DNA of 41,614 bases from a virus, in the IMG/VR virus record IMGVR_UViG_3300010375_000031, positions 1 through 41,614 of that record; one strand, written 5' to 3'. Position 1 is the stretch's first letter. The number at the start of each line of letters is the position of its first letter. Made by a program: the position numbers and the translations under genes. Shown here piece after piece: positions 6,857 through 12,857 of the stretch. Under the pieces are notes generated by a model. The model did no database searches. It was not told the DNA's origin and saw nothing but the letters and a program-made list of their open reading frames with translations.

Positions 6857-8158
6857 TCAGGTTTCTAGCGCTGGGTGATATTCATTTGCGCCAAGGCCGA
6901 ACGTCCAGGCGACAGCTTCATGCGCCTTGCGGATATCTGGAGGCACACGAATCATGTATTCCTTGAAGCGCGAGCCTTCTGGTGCATCCAATGCTGCTTT
7001 TGCGGCATCGCCGAAGCTCGCAATCGCTTCCTCGCGTGACATGACGCCGTCAGGCTCGGGTGTAGAATTCAGAACTCGCACCATGACGATCGGCTCGTCG
7101 TCAACAAGTTCTTTGCGATAGAGAATCCCAATGGCGTCGCGATGGATGACCTTAGCCCCAGAGTCAAGCAGATAACGACTGGCGCCATAACGCTCAATCA
7201 TCACCCGGCGGATTTCCGCGTTGGGCTCATCTTCGATGCGCTTGGTCGTGATCGCCCGCGGCTCCTCGACGATATCTGCAGGAACAACCACACCGTGTAT
7301 GGCGTATATGGCCCATCCGTCTCGATATGCGATGGCGGGGCCGGTATCGCAATGCAGGCGTCCTTGATCATCGCGATTGATCAAGCTCGGTCGATCGCTG
7401 ATCGCCAGCACGTTTTCATGCCACCAGACCCAGCCGCATGACTTGACCAAGGCTTCATCAATATCGAAGCGGTGGAGTACCGGATCGCGCCATCCCATCA
7501 CGTCACGAAAAAAACTGACGTAGGCGCACCAACCGGAAAGCCACAACTGGCCGCCGCGGTAGTTATAGATTCCAGACCCGACCTGCGACCCGACCTGCGA
7601 CTCGACCTGCGACTCGACCTGCGACCCGACCTGCGACCAGACCTGCGACCAGACCTGCGACCAGACCTGCGACCTGACCTGCGACCTGACCTGCGACTCG
7701 ACCTGCGACCTGACCTGCGACTCGACCTGCGACCAGACCTGCGACCAGACCTGCGACCTGACCTGCGACCTGACCTGCGACTCGACCTGCGACCAGACCT
7801 GCGACCTGACCTGCGACTCGACCTGCGACTCGACCTGCGACCCGACCTGCGACCTGACCTGCGACCCGACCTGCGACTCGACCTGCGACCCGACCTGCGA
7901 CCAGACCTGCGACTTGGTCTTTCCCAACTCGCGGAGCATCGCCCAACCAAGAATGCCGCCGAGCGTCGCTCCGTACGGGCTACTCATGCGCAACACGACC
8001 ATGGGTTTGTTGAGATTGCAGAGCTTGTAAGCCTTCAATGCCGCCTCTGTTGCGGTATCGAAATCAGCCGGCTCGGTTGAGAGTCCAATCTCGATATATT
8101 TTTGAACCCATTCCGGAAAGCGTGCTTTCTGTTCTTCGGTGATGGTCGTGATGCGCAT
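6857..8158 (-). CDS. DUF6745-like protein with 28 SQVx tandem repeats
   Basis: A 433-residue protein in three parts. Residues 1-82 are a helical N-terminal region ending in [15 protein letters not shown]. Residues 83-194 are 28 perfect copies of the tetrapeptide SQVx, where x is only W, G, E or R. Residues 195-433 hold a globular part ([39 protein letters not shown]) that resembles proteins I recall as DUF6745, of unknown function. The start ATG at 8158 follows GGAG a few bases upstream. A strict four-residue period would fit a rigid beta-solenoid or amyloid-like rod with alternating exposed residues. It is the first large gene of the early leftward operon. Biochemical activity is unknown; it could be a counter-defence or scaffold factor. 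Confidence 0.8.
   Translation of the reverse strand: MRITTITEEQKARFPEWVQKYIEIGLSTEPADFDTATEAALKAYKLCNLNKPMVVLRMSSPYGATLGGILGWAMLRELGKTKSQVWSQVGSQVESQVGSQVRSQVGSQVESQVESQVRSQVWSQVESQVRSQVRSQVWSQVWSQVESQVRSQVESQVRSQVRSQVWSQVWSQVWSQVGSQVESQVESQVGSQVGSGIYNYRGGQLWLSGWCAYVSFFRDVMGWRDPVLHRFDIDEALVKSCGWVWWHENVLAISDRPSLINRDDQGRLHCDTGPAIAYRDGWAIYAIHGVVVPADIVEEPRAITTKRIEDEPNAEIRRVMIERYGASRYLLDSGAKVIHRDAIGILYRKELVDDEPIVMVRVLNSTPEPDGVMSREEAIASFGDAAKAALDAPEGSRFKEYMIRVPPDIRKAHEAVAWTFGLGANEYHPALET
7577..7912. repeat. 12-bp minisatellite, 28 tandem copies
   Basis: Plus-strand unit CGACCTGCGACN with the last triplet CCC, CTC, CCT or CCA. Apart from this triplet the copies are identical. On the minus strand it encodes SQV plus Gly (GGG), Glu (GAG), Arg (AGG) or Trp (TGG). 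The array is in frame and 336 bases long. The antisense plus frame also stays open (RPDL/RLDL) as a by-product of the repeat. Such arrays easily change copy number by slippage without breaking the frame. Confidence 0.97.
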
Positions 8159-8168
8159 GGTTGCTCCC

Positions 8169-8495
8169 TCAGTCGGCGACGTTGCGAATTTCTTCCGGGG
8201 TGTACTCGCGCTGCTGCACGATTTCATAGAACCCCGTTGGCAAAGGAACGGGCGCATGTTCTTCGTGGCGAACGACAGCGTTCTTGACCACGTTAAGGAA
8301 GCGACGCACGACGCCGGCCGCATCAGCGAGCGAGAACTCAATCGCTTCACCTGGTGCAATAGCATGCGCATGGCCGGTAACTTCGCCGTACGCAAGAACG
8401 ATGCGATCCTTTGGAGTCACATCCTTTGCGCCAGGCGGAATCGCCTTGATCGAGCGAACCAAAACATCACCTTGACGATACATTTCCATCTTCAT
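8169..8495 (-). CDS. Hypothetical early protein, 108 aa
   Basis: A protein beginning MKMEMYRQGDVLV, with GHAHAI at about residues 41-46 and an acidic end (YTPEEIRNVAD). The QGDVLV...AYGEVTGHAHAI pattern recurs in phage-encoded proteins of unknown function, and the His-rich turn could bind a metal. The start ATG at 8495 has AGGA immediately upstream. ATG 8489 would drop two residues. The stop is 10 bases before the next start, so it is part of the leftward early operon. Confidence 0.75.
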   Translation of the reverse strand: MKMEMYRQGDVLVRSIKAIPPGAKDVTPKDRIVLAYGEVTGHAHAIAPGEAIEFSLADAAGVVRRFLNVVKNAVVRHEEHAPVPLPTGFYEIVQQREYTPEEIRNVAD

Positions 8496-8536
8496 TTCCT
8501 CGTTGTTTGCCGCTAAGCGGCGTGTGGTGAACTCAG

Positions 8537-8722
8537 TCAGTTGGCCCGGCGATGCAATCCGAGCACGTAGAAGCGCGCAGCCCACGCGGCGCGGCGCTCG
8601 TCGTTCGTCAGCACGACGACGGACTCCATGCGACGGGTCGCGCGTTGGATAATTGAATGCGCACCAGTGCGGATGAGGCGGCGACCGATTGCCCGGTCGA
8701 CCAGCAAAGCGGACTTGTTCAT
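8537..8722 (-). CDS. Small hypothetical basic protein, 61 aa
   Basis: An Arg-rich protein (MNKSALLVDRAIGRRLIRTG at the N-terminus, ending YVLGLHRRAN). The start ATG at 8722 is part of TGATG at the stop of the preceding gene. A GTG one codon earlier (8725) is also possible. No family was recognised. Its support is operon position and tight coupling only, so it could be a spurious frame. Confidence 0.5.
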   Translation of the reverse strand: MNKSALLVDRAIGRRLIRTGAHSIIQRATRRMESVVVLTNDERRAAWAARFYVLGLHRRAN

Positions 8723-8970
8723 CACGCAGCCCTCGGTGGTTCCGGGAAATCAGGCGACTCGCAAGACTTCGCCCACGCGACAGCGCTGTGCACCGCGTCA
8801 TTGACGCTCCGACCGCCCACGATCGAGCGCACAACGCGCGCGCGCGCCTGAGCGAGGATCGTCGCGGTCACCTTGCCGCGCAGCTCGGCGTCGACGCGGT
8901 CGCGGCCCTGCTGCTCAACGTCGGCGGGCTGCCGGAATCGGGAAAAGAAATCGAGGACGATTGCGCTCAT
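8722..8970 (-). CDS. Small hypothetical protein, 82 aa
   Basis: A mostly helical, charged protein (MSAIVLDFFSRFRQPADVEQ start; LAQARARVVRSIVGGRSVND mid; PDFPEPPRAA end). The ATG at 8970 overlaps the stop of the preceding gene in ATGA. The 3' end overlaps the next start. No domain recognised. Position in the early operon fits the pool of small host-takeover or anti-defence genes, without direct evidence. Confidence 0.65.
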   Translation of the reverse strand: MSAIVLDFFSRFRQPADVEQQGRDRVDAELRGKVTATILAQARARVVRSIVGGRSVNDAVHSAVAWAKSCESPDFPEPPRAA

Positions 8971-9137
8971 GCGACTTTCTCCTGATGGGTCGGCTGCTCG
9001 CGCTTCGCAGAGAATTCCTTAAGTAACGCCTCAAGCTCGATCCTCTCGAAGGCCGTAATGTCGAAGTCGAAGCCGAGAGAGACGGCATCGGCGATGAGGT
9101 TCATCGTTGTGCGGATGCGCGTGCGATCGAGACTCAT
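8967..9137 (-). CDS. Small hypothetical protein, 56 aa
   Basis: A helical small protein starting MSLDRTRIRTTMNLIADAV and containing FDFDITAFERIELEALLKEF. The ATG at 9137 overlaps the upstream stop (ATGA), and the stop overlaps the downstream ATG. An upstream extension in the same frame is Arg-rich shadow sequence and was not used. Function unknown. Confidence 0.65.
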   Translation of the reverse strand: MSLDRTRIRTTMNLIADAVSLGFDFDITAFERIELEALLKEFSAKREQPTHQEKVA

Positions 9138-9385
9138 GCGGCAGCCCTCAATTCGACGGCCTCGACTTCGATCCAGCCGCCGCCGCCACAACGCTCGCAT
9201 GTGATGGCGCGCGCATATTGCGGATCGCTGTTGTCGGGCAGTTCCTCGAACGACCCTTCGCCTTCGCATTCAGGACAGTCGACGGCGAAATCCGGCCTCT
9301 CGTCACGGCGCTGATTGCGATGACATGCGTTCAGTGTGGCGCGGAAATCAGCGGGAGAGTCGAACTGGTCGAGCTGCGGAATCAT
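9134..9385 (-). CDS. Small zinc-ribbon-like protein, 83 aa
   Basis: An 83-residue protein with two Cys pairs, CPECEGEG (about 37-44) and CERCGGGG (about 63-70). These CxxCxGxG motifs are like those of the DnaJ zinc-binding domain. It probably binds one zinc and may act as a small adaptor or nucleic-acid binding protein. The ATG at 9385 overlaps the stop of the 58-residue gene before it as ATGA. Specific role unknown. Confidence 0.7.
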   Translation of the reverse strand: MIPQLDQFDSPADFRATLNACHRNQRRDERPDFAVDCPECEGEGSFEELPDNSDPQYARAITCERCGGGGWIEVEAVELRAAA

Positions 9386-9558
9386 GCCGCGCTCTCCTGC
9401 GGTGAATGCGCCAGCGCAACCCGCAGCTGCTCGATCAGCGCTCGAGCCTCGGCATCGGTCAGCGGCGCAAAGAACGCACCGAACAGGCATACCGTCACGT
9501 GATCGTTGTCACGGCGGGCGGTGGGCGAAATCAGCATTTTGCTATCGCTGAGCTTCAT
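9382..9558 (-). CDS. First gene of the leftward early operon, 58 aa
   Basis: A short gene of 58 residues (start MKLSDSKMLISPTARRDNDH, end ALAHSPQESAA) with a predicted helix LTDAEARALIEQLRVAL. GGAG lies about 7 bases before the ATG at 9558, and the gene starts about 30 bases after the predicted leftward transcription start. Its stop overlaps the next start (ATGA). No family recognised. First-gene position beneath a strong repressible promoter suggests an early lytic role. Confidence 0.7.
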   Translation of the reverse strand: MKLSDSKMLISPTARRDNDHVTVCLFGAFFAPLTDAEARALIEQLRVALAHSPQESAA

Positions 9559-9593
9559 GGGATTCTCCAGGCCGCGGTGGCGGCGTGGAAAGA

Positions 9594-9623
9594 ATACTAA
9601 AGCAATGCTTTATGAAATGTCAA
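9594..9623 (-). promoter_or_regulatory. Leftward early promoter (PL-like)
   Basis: On the minus strand TTGACA (plus 9618-9623) and TAGTAT (plus 9594-9599) are separated by 18 bases, a strong sigma-70 promoter. One 15-base operator fills most of the spacer and another overlaps the -35, so repressor binding should block polymerase. The first ORF with a ribosome site starts at 9558. Confidence 0.82.
9598..9612. promoter_or_regulatory. Operator OL1
   Basis: TAAAGCAATGCTTTA, a perfect 7-base inverted repeat around one central base. It lies in the spacer and -10 edge of the leftward promoter. It matches operator copies at 10657 and 10693, which supports common binding by the CI/Cro pair. Confidence 0.8.
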
Positions 9624-9635
9624 GCGTTGCTTTAG
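9621..9635. promoter_or_regulatory. Operator OL2
   Basis: CAAGCGTTGCTTTAG, an imperfect version of the palindrome. It touches the -35 of the leftward promoter and its centre is 23 bases from that of OL1, near two helical turns, so cooperative binding is possible. Confidence 0.68.
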
Positions 9636-9678
9636 AAAATTTGGCTATCCCGTCTCTCGCCCCCGAATCGCGGGCACG

Positions 9679-9701
9679 AAAAAGCCGCCTTGTAGGCGGC
9701 T
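9679..9701 (-). terminator. Rho-independent terminator of the lipoprotein/cI transcript
   Basis: Minus-strand hairpin AGCCGCCT-ACA-AGGCGGCT followed by TTTTTCG. It lies after the lipoprotein stop and before the leftward promoter, separating lysogenic transcription from the lytic left operon. Confidence 0.85.
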
Positions 9702-9736
9702 GCGGTGGCGAAATGGACTACTTGAAAGTCAACTTA

Positions 9737-10003
9737 TCATTTAGGCAGAAATTCCTTGATCTTCATCTGTGCCTCGGAATAGGTCATACCATCTAGCGCC
9801 ATGCGCACTTCTGTGGGTCCCTTCCGAAGGGATGCCGTCTGCACTTGAAGCTGAAAAATATCGCACTGCACATCAGTTGGCGACGATTTGCATATCGTTC
9901 GAATCGAGTGCTGAAAGGATTCGAAATTCGTCCCGTCAATCCTTTGCTGCTGGCATCCTAAAAGTAAAAGCGACGCTGCGGCGATGAGAACATATTTGCT
10001 CAT
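9737..10003 (-). CDS. Small lipoprotein (DUF6694-like), probable lysogenic conversion gene
   Basis: An 88-residue protein with a type II signal peptide: MSKYVLIAAASLLLLGC has the lipobox LLGC at residues 14-17. The mature part ends with LDGMTYSEAQMKIKEFL, a pattern like small phage/bacterial lipoproteins of DUF6694. It should be anchored in the inner or outer membrane. It lies downstream of cI on the same strand, 96 bases away and before a terminator, so it is probably expressed from the prophage in the lysogen. Superinfection exclusion or other surface change is a reasonable guess. The start is ATG 10003. An upstream in-frame ATG at 10063 would bury the signal peptide. Confidence 0.8.
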   Translation of the reverse strand: MSKYVLIAAASLLLLGCQQQRIDGTNFESFQHSIRTICKSSPTDVQCDIFQLQVQTASLRKGPTEVRMALDGMTYSEAQMKIKEFLPK

Positions 10004-10099
10004 ATTTCTCCCCGTCTTAACCCCTGAGATTACCCCGTGGTCCACTACTTGACCATCAATCATGTGGGGTAGACATGGCTGACTTCGACCGAACCGATC

Positions 10100-10621
10100 C
10101 TAAGTATCGCGCCTGGTGCCGCGAGCAGAACCAGCGCGCCGTCGAACTCGCGATGCCGCTGCCTCATCGTCACGAACTCGCTCAGCGATATCAGATAGTG
10201 CTCCAAGCAGCTTGTAATCAGTCGAAAAATTCTCGCCGCCAGATTCCTTCAGGTCAGCGAGAAATTCCGATGCTGCACCTGGTACCCGCCGCAACAATAC
10301 CGTCGCCAAGCTCTCGATCGCAATTTGCAGAGCTGTCACGTCGTCATTTGCACGTCGTTCGCGACTGAAAATTGGAACGGCAGATGCTGCTGAATCTTCA
10401 TCGCGCACTGATGCATCCATGAAGTATTCGATCCTGCGCTTCGTATGTTTCGCGAGCGCAGGAATATTAGATTTGTCGATCGTGCCAGTGTCCTTCCAGC
10501 CGACGATTGCCTGCGCCGAAATGCCCAATTCCTCGGCAATGCGCGCCTGCGTTCCGCGTGGCGACTGTTCTATCGCCAGCGTAATGCGGCGCGCGAGTTC
10601 TTTGTTCGTCAGTTCAAGCAT
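10100..10621 (-). CDS. CI-like phage repressor without peptidase domain
   Basis: A 173-residue XRE-type regulator. The N-terminal helix-turn-helix is about residues 20-45 (TQARIAEELGISAQAIVGWK), followed by ALAKHTKRRIEYFM. The C-terminal half is helical and lacks the S24/LexA Ser-Lys site, so RecA-stimulated self-cleavage is not expected. It diverges from the cro-like gene across three operator-like palindromes, one of which overlaps its own ATG (10619-10621). The last residues (SRVRRRAGSARGTRRDT) are Arg-rich and antisense to another open frame, as if the 3' end had been altered. It would maintain lysogeny by repressing both early promoters. Confidence 0.85.
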   Translation of the reverse strand: MLELTNKELARRITLAIEQSPRGTQARIAEELGISAQAIVGWKDTGTIDKSNIPALAKHTKRRIEYFMDASVRDEDSAASAVPIFSRERRANDDVTALQIAIESLATVLLRRVPGAASEFLADLKESGGENFSTDYKLLGALSDIAERVRDDEAAASRVRRRAGSARGTRRDT

Positions 10622-10628
10622 TGCTTGA
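10614..10628. promoter_or_regulatory. Operator over the cI start codon
   Basis: TCAAGCATTGCTTGA, a perfect 7-base inverted repeat around one base. It contains the cI ATG (minus 10621-10619). It resembles OL2 in its CAAGC half. It would allow negative autoregulation of cI. Confidence 0.62.
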
Positions 10629-10656
10629 TTGTCCGCGAGTGTTGAGCGGCTTGTAA

Positions 10657-10671
10657 GAAAGCAATGCTTTA
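10657..10671. promoter_or_regulatory. Operator OR, central copy
   Basis: GAAAGCAATGCTTTA, one base different from OL1. It lies 8 bases upstream of the rightward -35 and over the -10 of a weak candidate leftward promoter for cI. Confidence 0.75.
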
Positions 10672-10696
10672 CATTCCGCTTGACTTTAGAGGTAAA
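10668..10696 (-). promoter_or_regulatory. Candidate promoter for cI (PRM-like)
   Basis: Minus-strand TTTACC (plus 10691-10696) and TGTAAA (plus 10668-10673) with 17-base spacing. Each hexamer matches consensus at 4 of 6 positions. Both elements are touched by operators, as expected for a maintenance promoter. The prediction is weak. Confidence 0.4.
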
Positions 10697-10709
10697 GCTA
10701 TGCTTTACT
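10680..10709 (+). promoter_or_regulatory. Rightward early promoter (PR-like)
   Basis: TTGACT (10680-10685) and TTTACT (10704-10709) with 18 bases between, the same geometry as the leftward promoter. An operator palindrome (10693-10707) covers the spacer and -10. Transcription should start near 10716, right at the cro-like ATG. Confidence 0.72.
10693..10707. promoter_or_regulatory. Operator OR, promoter-overlapping copy
   Basis: TAAAGCTATGCTTTA, a perfect inverted repeat around one base, differing from OL1 at one position. It occupies the same place relative to the rightward promoter as OL1 does at the leftward one. Confidence 0.78.
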
Positions 10710-10715
10710 TTTCGA

Positions 10716-10952
10716 ATGGACGAACTTGAACGATTCATCATGTCGCTCTCTGCTGGGCAAGCAGAGCTTGCTCGAAAGCTCGAAGTTACCCCTCAAGCCG
10801 TGAATCAGTGGGTAAAGAGCATTCGTCCAGTCCCGCCACGGCATGCTCTCAAGATTGAAGAAATCTCGAATGGCGCAGTCTCGCGTCACGACCTGCGACC
10901 CGACATCTTCGGACCACCTCCCGAATCCGCGCCTCGCCAAGAGGCGGCGTGA
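10716..10952 (+). CDS. Cro/YdaS-like regulator
   Basis: A 78-residue helix-turn-helix protein. SAGQAELARKLEVTPQAVNQ (about 11-30) is the HTH, followed by PPRHALKIEEISNGAVSRHDLRPDIF, the C-terminal signature of YdaS/Cro-type proteins. It probably binds the same palindromes as CI and favours lytic growth. The ATG at 10716 coincides with the predicted transcription start, so the message may be leaderless. No Shine-Dalgarno sequence is seen. The frame is open upstream to 10629, but this would run through promoter and operators. Confidence 0.85.
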   Translation: MDELERFIMSLSAGQAELARKLEVTPQAVNQWVKSIRPVPPRHALKIEEISNGAVSRHDLRPDIFGPPPESAPRQEAA

Positions 10953-11118
10953 TGTGATCAGTGCAATTTCTCCCATATCGCCGCGCGCAAGCGCATCCCC
11001 GTTCCCAACTCCTTGCGGCGGATTTCGCGTGCGGCGCTTTTTTCTTTCTTCGGTTCGCATGGGTTTTATTTTGCCCGCGCGAGCTTGTCCGACGCTGTAA
11101 CACTATGAGGAACTGAGT

Positions 11119-11514
11119 GTGACAGACCAGCAATTGAGCCTGATTTGCGATACCTACGACGATGCGATCCGCGACACAGCAGTAGCGCTCGGCGGCTTCA
11201 AGCGGGTCGGCGTGTTGCTCTGGCCGACGATGCCCGCGGACGAAGCAGGGCGCCGTTTCGCGAACTGCCTGAATCCAGACAAGCGAGACAAGTTCTCTCC
11301 AGGCGATCTTGCGCTGCTGCGTCGCGAAGCCCGCAAGACCAACGTGCACACGCTGGCCGCCTTCGAGATGAGGGATGCCGGTTATGCCGAGCCGCAGCCG
11401 GTCGAGCCCGAGGATGAGCGCGCTGCGCTGCAGCGGGCCTTTGTCGAGCAGTCCAAGGCGATGCAGGCGCTATTCGTGAAGATGGAACGAGCCGGGTTGA
11501 GGGCCGCTGCGTGA
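11119..11514 (+). CDS. CII-like phage regulatory protein
   Basis: A 131-residue protein starting at GTG 11119 behind GAGGAA. The first 75 residues (TAVALGGFKRVGVLLWPTM, then RRFANCLNPDKRDKFSPGDL) resemble the CII/CP76-type activators found beside cro in many proteobacterial phages, in which this is the DNA-binding fold. A helical C-terminal tail (residues about 98-131) may oligomerise. As first gene beyond cro it may set the lysis-lysogeny choice. Family assignment is from pattern and position. Confidence 0.65.
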   Translation: MTDQQLSLICDTYDDAIRDTAVALGGFKRVGVLLWPTMPADEAGRRFANCLNPDKRDKFSPGDLALLRREARKTNVHTLAAFEMRDAGYAEPQPVEPEDERAALQRAFVEQSKAMQALFVKMERAGLRAAA

Positions 11515-11572
11515 CCGTGGAAAGTCGTTGCACGCTTTGTCAACCGCACAGGACGACAGTTTCAGGACAGGC

Positions 11573-11752
11573 ATGAATCATCGCTCGATGAATAGGACCA
11601 ACGACTACTTCAAGCGCCAGCTCGCGCACTGCGCTGAGGCGATCGCGCTGTGCGAGCGTACTCCGACATCACAACAGCTTGCAGATGCCGAAGCTGCGCT
11701 CGCCGTTAGCGCACCGGCACCGCAGGCAGAACTTAAATTGAGGGTTGCATGA
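11573..11752 (+). CDS. Small hypothetical protein, 59 aa
   Basis: A short helical protein (MNHRSMNRTNDYFKRQL start). The ATG at 11573 follows AGGACAGG. A second ATG at 11588 is possible. The stop overlaps the O-like gene's start (ATGA), which supports a real, coupled gene. No family recognised. Confidence 0.6.
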   Translation: MNHRSMNRTNDYFKRQLAHCAEAIALCERTPTSQQLADAEAALAVSAPAPQAELKLRVA

Positions 11753-12672
11753 GCGGTGACTGGATCAAGATGCGTGATGACCTGACCGAAGATCCGGCAG
11801 TCGTAAGCATTGGCGAAGCGACAGCGCTTGATGAGTTCGCCGTTGTCGGACGCTTGCATGCGCTATGGTCATGGGCGGGGAAGCATAGCGTCGACGGTAA
11901 CGCTGTCAGCGTTACACCTCAGTGGATAGATCGCAAAGTTGGATGCGTCGGATTTGCTGCGGCGATGATCGAGGCTCGATGGCTGGAGTCAGACGGGAAG
12001 ACTGTCACTTTCCCGAGATTCGACCGGCACAACGGAGAAACCGCGAAAAAACGGGCAGTTACGAATAAACGTGTTGCCGAGCATCGCGAAGTGAAACGCT
12101 CAAGTAACGCTGATGTAAACGCAGATAGCGTTACAGATGTAACGCATGCTGCGTTACAGAAAGCGTTACCAGAGAAGAGAAGAGAAGAGAAGAAAGAAGA
12201 TCAAAAGCTTTCGTCAGCAGCTTCGCCTGCTGACCCATCGGTTGATCGAGTCGAGGGAGATGCGTTGACCCTGACGCCTCCCGTCGACCTAGGCGAGCAC
12301 AAGGCCGAGAGACTTCGCCAAGTCACCGATGACGCGATCGCTGCGTTCAATGCTCGCTTGGGCAAACCTGCCGGCCTGCTGCCAGCCGTGCACGCAACCA
12401 TCGGCCGCGAGAAGCGCCAAGCGCAGGTGAAGCGCTGCGCACGACTGGCCCGGCAAATCTGCGAGCAGCAGTTCGGCTCGCCAACAATCACCCGCGAATT
12501 CTGGGACGCGTACTTCGCCGAAATCGACACCGACCCGTTCCTATCTGGCCGGCAGCAGCCCGGTCGCGGGCACGAGAACTGGACCCCAAGTTTCGAATAC
12601 CTCACGAGGGAGGATGTGATGTTGAAAGTATTCGACCGCGCGACATCGTCGCCGACGGCTGGTGCGGCATGA
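11749..12672 (+). CDS. O-like replication initiator
   Basis: A 307-residue protein. The N-terminal region (about 1-100) looks like a winged-helix domain (DWIKMRDDLTEDPAVVSIGE, then a WTPQW-like segment and RWLESDGKTVTFPRFDRHNG), as in phage replication proteins. A low-complexity hydrophilic linker (about 105-165) is encoded by the iteron array. A helical C-terminal domain (about 175-300) ends with ENWTPSFEYLTRED, a motif frequent in phage replication proteins. It should bind the iterons in its own gene and load the DnaB-type helicase encoded next, because no separate loader of DnaC type is visible. The start ATG overlaps the upstream stop by 4 bases. Confidence 0.78.
   Translation: MSGDWIKMRDDLTEDPAVVSIGEATALDEFAVVGRLHALWSWAGKHSVDGNAVSVTPQWIDRKVGCVGFAAAMIEARWLESDGKTVTFPRFDRHNGETAKKRAVTNKRVAEHREVKRSSNADVNADSVTDVTHAALQKALPEKRREEKKEDQKLSSAASPADPSVDRVEGDALTLTPPVDLGEHKAERLRQVTDDAIAAFNARLGKPAGLLPAVHATIGREKRQAQVKRCARLARQICEQQFGSPTITREFWDAYFAEIDTDPFLSGRQQPGRGHENWTPSFEYLTREDVMLKVFDRATSSPTAGAA
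11897..12206. other. Probable replication origin with GCGTTAC iterons
   Basis: GTAACGCT-GTC-AGCGTTAC forms an inverted pair at 11897-11915. A dense cluster follows: GTAACGCT 12104-12111, a near copy GTAAACGC 12115-12122, AGCGTTAC 12127-12134, GTAACGCA 12139-12146, GCGTTAC 12151-12157 and AGCGTTAC 12162-12169. A pure purine strand with AGAGA repeats (12171-12200) lies next to it and could be the unwinding element. All this sits inside the initiator gene, as lambda ori sits inside O. Confidence 0.78.
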
Positions 12673-12857
12673 GCAAATTCAAGAATTCGAAAATCGCACC
12701 GCCGATAGACGCGGCGACCATCGCCAGCATGTCGATGCGCCAGTTGCAGGAGAGCTACGCGCAATGCTCAAGAGCCGCGGCGTCCGCTTCGCGGGCCTGC
12801 GCACAGCTCGGTCGTGCCATGAAGAAGGCCAAGCGCGCGGAGGAAAAGCGGGTATGA
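12669..12857 (+). CDS. Small hypothetical basic protein, 62 aa
   Basis: A 62-residue Ala/Lys/Arg-rich helical protein (MSKFKNSKIAPPIDAATIAS start, ending AKRAEEKRV). It overlaps the initiator stop by 4 bases and the DnaB start by 4 bases. The position between initiator and helicase would suit a helicase accessory factor, but it is too short for a DnaC-type ATPase and no motif is seen. Confidence 0.65.
   Translation: MSKFKNSKIAPPIDAATIASMSMRQLQESYAQCSRAAASASRACAQLGRAMKKAKRAEEKRV

Noticed and set aside
7577-7912. CRISPR array
   Set aside because: The 12-bp units are contiguous without spacers and lie in frame within a gene. No other part of the window has repeat-spacer structure.
7472-8080. 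Long plus-strand frame with RPDL/RLDL repeats
   Set aside because: It is the antisense reading of the 12-bp array. The minus frame has a ribosome site, operon context and conserved globular parts on both sides, while the plus frame has none.
10886-10901. CGACCTGCGACCCGAC in the cro-like gene matches the minisatellite unit
   Set aside because: It encodes HDLRPD, a conserved ending of YdaS/Cro-like proteins, so the match to the repeat is best explained by chance.
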